A DNA stretch of 64,000 nucleotides. Origin: Zavarzinella sp. (GTDB lineage: Bacteria > Planctomycetota > Planctomycetia > Gemmatales > Gemmataceae). Every line of letters begins with the position of its first letter. Position 1 is the stretch's first letter. The notes beneath the pieces were generated by a model. The model saw only the letters and a list, made by a program, of their open reading frames with translations, did not search any database and had not been told where the DNA came from. Location of the stretch: contig JAWKTI010000001.1 of the NCBI GenBank assembly GCA_041399155.1, positions 62,001 through 126,000 of the forward strand. The letters run 5' to 3'. The translations under genes were made by a program, and so were the position numbers. Positions 63,787-64,000 of this stretch are shown here, piece by piece.

Positions 63787-64000
63787 TTAACGGCGAATTC
63801 TCATGCCACCACCTTGCAGCAAATCGTCTACTTCGGAAAGTTCCAGCCAGGGTAAGTCTCCCTGGATGGTGTGCTTGATTGCGGCACAGGCCACGCCATA
63901 ATCAACGGCACGTTGCCAGTTGTTCTGGATCATGCCATGAAACAGCCCACTGACAAATGCATCTCCGGTTCCCAGGCGATCCACAATTTCCACTTCTACC
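63787..64000 (-). CDS. PfkB-family sugar kinase, 5' part outside window
   Basis: Only the last 70 or so codons are in view; the frame is open to the window edge. VDRLGTGDAFVSGLFHGMI is the PfkB signature with catalytic Asp and the anion hole (usually DTxGAGD, here DRLGTGD), a variant typical of 2-dehydro-3-deoxygluconokinases. The end (ACAAIKHTIQGDLPWLELSEVDDLL) also fits KdgK. It stands just upstream of the beta-propeller gene on the same strand. Confidence 0.8.
   Translation of the reverse strand, partial: VEVEIVDRLGTGDAFVSGLFHGMIQNNWQRAVDYGVACAAIKHTIQGDLPWLELSEVDDLLQGGGMRIRR

Overview
The window looks like a chromosomal segment of a planctomycete, most likely Gemmataceae. This is inferred from gene content: a DUF1080 secreted protein, a sulfatase, a Hanks-type kinase with one membrane anchor, a Tat-exported Gfo/Idh/MocA oxidoreductase, a GYF_2-TM2 protein, a giant acidic/coiled-coil/TPR membrane protein, an ISKra4-type transposase and methanofuran-type C1 genes. 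Base composition is near 50% GC, and the hexamer CACGTG is frequent over most of the window. No rRNA, tRNA or CRISPR array was recognised.

Layout. 1-3.1 kb: end of an MFS transporter, a near-match parS site, then a minus-strand group (yjbQ, a hypothetical, a frameshifted EF-Tu-like gene, a thioredoxin-like gene) with a stray copy of the yjbQ 3' end. 3.3-9.2 kb: tandem S51 (cyanophycinase-like) protein, ImpE-like protein, hemL, a frameshifted Ser/Thr kinase. 9.8-17.2 kb: apbE-like, a DoxX-like gene cut by an in-frame TAG, Tat oxidoreductase, scpA, argC, cupin, Nudix. 17.2-30.6 kb: LVIVD propeller protein, an Hsp70-like gene coupled to a tail-anchored partner, a WD40 gene flanked by a 35-bp direct repeat, alpha/beta hydrolases, two SDRs, a CoaB-like protein, DUF1080 and VOC proteins. 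30.6-35.3 kb: pyrimidine phosphorylase and carB.

35.4-42.9 kb is the most unusual part. A perfect 16-bp parS-like palindrome is followed by an integron integrase (intI) on the minus strand. Beyond it lies a run of plus-strand genes (metalloprotease, membrane protein plus secreted protein, a TM-pYEATS protein, a four-TM protein), separated by four copies of a structured repeat of about 90-110 bp. An ISKra4-type insertion sequence with perfect inverted repeats and a 9-bp target duplication has landed inside one unit. Integrase pointing one way and cassettes the other is the classical integron layout. The repeats carry a stem with one bulged G, as attC sites do, but they lack clear RYYYAAC/GTTRRRY boxes. 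They are therefore either a divergent attC family or a palindromic mobile repeat.

42.9-64 kb returns to ordinary planctomycete content: GYF_2-TM2, an HflK-like SPFH protein, an orphan protein resembling the CBASS effector Cap15, the giant TPR protein, rdgB-xerD, FkbM methyltransferases, an S9 peptidase, a methanofuran cluster (mfnB, mfnE-like, mfnF-like), an ArsR regulator with a palindromic operator candidate before a NuoL/M-like transporter, a sulfatase, upp, a beta-propeller protein and the end of a PfkB-family sugar kinase. Three genes (1.6-1.9, 7.3-9.2 and 10.8-12.4 kb) carry a frameshift or stop. These may be real lesions or sequence errors.
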